Shown here: positions 5,006-5,872 of the stretch, piece by piece
How positions within the stretch are numbered: the stretch's first letter is position 1
Layout of the letters: the number at the start of each line of letters is the position of its first letter
Assembly (NCBI GenBank): GCA_015521265.1
Contig: WAON01000182.1
Span: 1-5,872, forward strand
Reading direction: 5' to 3'
Source: Desulfurococcales archaeon
GTDB lineage: Archaea; Thermoproteota; Thermoprotei_A; Sulfolobales; Desulfurococcaceae
DNA length: 5,872 nt
Program-made: the position numbers and the translations under genes
The notes under the pieces: generated by a model
The model's input: only the letters and a program-made list of their open reading frames with translations
Database searches by the model: none
Told to the model about the DNA's origin: nothing

Positions 5006-5054
5006 CCAGCCTCCGGAGCTAGAGATCCCCGGGTTTAAAATCCCGGCGGGCCGC
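5006..5054 (+). pseudogene. tRNA-Arg 3' remnant 3 (outermost attR-like)
   Basis: It covers the tRNA from the anticodon stem (1206) to the discriminator region. The anticodon loop CTCCGGA and the 3' T-stem and acceptor block (CCCGGCGGGCC) are intact, unlike in remnants 1 and 2. It has about four substitutions, an inserted C in the variable region shared with the other remnants, an inserted A in the T loop and a missing C in the acceptor. As the copy farthest from the intact tRNA it is probably the oldest right border of the island. Confidence 0.85.
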
Positions 5055-5075
5055 TACTGTCTAATCAGTGATTGA

Positions 5076-5606
5076 TCATATCGTTAAGAGACAGTAGTTA
5101 ATTCTCAAACTGCATTCCTTGTTATCTATAACGTCCTCGATAGCTTTAACCCTTTCCAGTCTGCCTAGCGCCTTATCAGCTATAACTTGAATCTCTGAGC
5201 ATGGGATTCTCACAATTGCTACGTCATTTATTTTTGTCTCCATCGTGCATGGGAGGAGCTTTTCATATATGAAGAGCCCCCATTTACCAGGGTATTTGAA
5301 CTGTACGTCAGCCATAATGTCTCCCGGCACACCATCCAGTAAGGACCTCCCATACAATCCTCTAATCATACCTTCCTCCCGCCACCTCACCGGCTTAAGC
5401 ATGTCAATACCATATTCTAGTTGGATCACAGTATTTGGCTTCCCAACGTTTTCCTTACTTATAAGTATGTCGATTTCGTTGGGCATAATTACAGATATGC
5501 CTAGGAGATAGTCTGCTAGACTATCAACCACAATGTATCCAATACGATGCTTATCCAGTAGCTTATCGAGTTTAACCAGTACGTTTAACGGCTCTGTGGC
5601 ATTCAA
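5076..5606 (-). CDS. Nucleotidyltransferase-fold protein
   Basis: This is a 176-aa protein from the chosen TTG start. The layout is that of a minimal nucleotidyltransferase. Helix KLDKLLDKHRIG is followed by strand YIVVDSLADYLLG (residues 24-36), in the place of the usual GS motif but with Asp for Gly. Next come NEIDILI (E44 and D46, in place of the paired metal-binding acids) and a possible third acid in DIMADVQF. The C-terminal IPCSEIQVIADKALGRLERVKAIEDVI is like the helix after the fold in AbiEii-type and related proteins. The frame is open back to GTG 5732, which overlaps the DUF3368 stop, with an ATG at 5666. I prefer 5606 because a minus-strand TATA (about 5643-5634) lies just upstream and the fold starts there. 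The end lies 21 nt from tRNA remnant 3. Substrate unknown. Confidence 0.7.
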   Translation of the reverse strand: MNATEPLNVLVKLDKLLDKHRIGYIVVDSLADYLLGISVIMPNEIDILISKENVGKPNTVIQLEYGIDMLKPVRWREEGMIRGLYGRSLLDGVPGDIMADVQFKYPGKWGLFIYEKLLPCTMETKINDVAIVRIPCSEIQVIADKALGRLERVKAIEDVIDNKECSLRINYCLLTI

Positions 5607-5633
5607 ACCGGCAACTAATCCTACTCGACATCG

Positions 5634-5643
5634 TATTATAAAA
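5634..5643 (-). promoter_or_regulatory. Candidate TATA box of the nucleotidyltransferase gene
   Basis: TTTTATAATA on the minus strand is centred about 32 nt before the TTG at 5606, predicting a leader of only a few nt. It lies inside the longer open frame. If it is real, the gene has its own promoter and need not depend on the DUF3368 gene upstream. Confidence 0.4.
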
Positions 5644-5721
5644 TCTTGGCCGCGTGATTCGCTCATGGCTATAAGTATTGAATGCTTTACGTTAAATCTT
5701 ATGATGGCTTGACAACGTCTT

Positions 5722-5872
5722 TTAGAGTTCACTTAGTTCTCTAAGGAATTCTTCAAGTAACCTCATGGATATCCAGAAACCGCTTTCCACAAGCTTATCT
5801 ATTATAGGTTTTGCCTTGGGGATTAATCCCTCATATTTAGCTAGTGCTATTACACCTAGCGTACCCATTACC
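5722..5872 (-). CDS. DUF3368 PIN-like protein, C-terminal part (runs off window)
   Basis: The last 49 codons and the TAA (5724-5722) are present. The gene enters from the right edge in the frame beginning at 5871. The translation starts VMGTLGVIALAKYEGLIPKA and continues KPIIDKLVESGFWISMRLLEEFL, matching the C-terminal pattern of DUF3368 proteins: GTLG, then AK and GLI, then the GF-IS helix. The family is PIN-related and usually forms TA-type pairs with a small UPF0175-like antitoxin encoded just upstream, which here would lie outside the window. The catalytic residues fall in the missing part, so activity cannot be judged. The nucleotidyltransferase gene follows on the same strand. At its longest possible form (GTG 5732) the two would overlap by 11 nt. 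Confidence 0.8.
   Translation of the reverse strand, partial: VMGTLGVIALAKYEGLIPKAKPIIDKLVESGFWISMRLLEEFLRELSEL

Noticed and set aside
5086..5094. AAGAGACAG near 5086-5094 resembles the end of the Tn5 mosaic end seen at the window start.
   Set aside because: Only 9 bases match, and it lies inside the coding frame of the nucleotidyltransferase gene; coincidence.

Overview
The window looks like the end of a contig from a hyperthermophilic or thermophilic Thermoproteota (crenarchaeal) genome, perhaps of the Desulfurococcales type. The evidence is an archaeal-style RNase P RNA, a very GC-rich tRNA next to AT-richer genes, TATA-box promoters, frequent TTG/GTG starts, a PaREP1-family protein and several VapBC-type toxin-antitoxin (TA) genes. 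The first 26 bases are not biological: they match the 3' end of the Illumina Nextera read-2 transposon adapter.

Left part (27-1255), probably core chromosome: the 3' portion of the RNase P RNA gene, its 5' part lost at the contig end; an unrecognised 264-aa protein with a basic N-terminus and a long low-complexity middle; and an intact, intronless tRNA-Arg(CCG) with encoded CCA.

Right part (1256-5054), an accessory island on the 3' end of that tRNA. The 3' part of the tRNA, from the anticodon stem to the acceptor, recurs three times in the same orientation as decayed copies at 2851-2901, 4000-4048 and 5006-5054. This is the footprint of repeated site-specific integration at a tRNA 3' end (attR-like remnants). 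The copies cut the island into three short modules. Module 1 has a 58-aa ORF (minus strand) and a coupled pair, a tail-anchored protein plus a PaREP1 protein. Module 2 has an antitoxin-like protein and a PIN-domain toxin with overlapping genes. Module 3 (minus strand) has a DUF104-type antitoxin and a classical VapC. Two of the modules are therefore just one TA pair between att remnants. No integrase or recombinase gene is visible.

Beyond the last remnant (5055-5872, minus strand) lie a nucleotidyltransferase-fold protein and the C-terminal 49 residues of a DUF3368 PIN-like protein, another TA-type family.

The two middle remnants sit inside a 132-bp ungapped direct repeat (about 80% identical by hand count) exactly 1147 bp apart, flanking module 2. 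All three remnants are preceded by an inverted repeat of similar design and a TATA-like motif. I infer an array of att-bounded TA cassettes built by successive integrations or duplications at one tRNA-Arg gene, with the mobilising enzyme lost or acting in trans.
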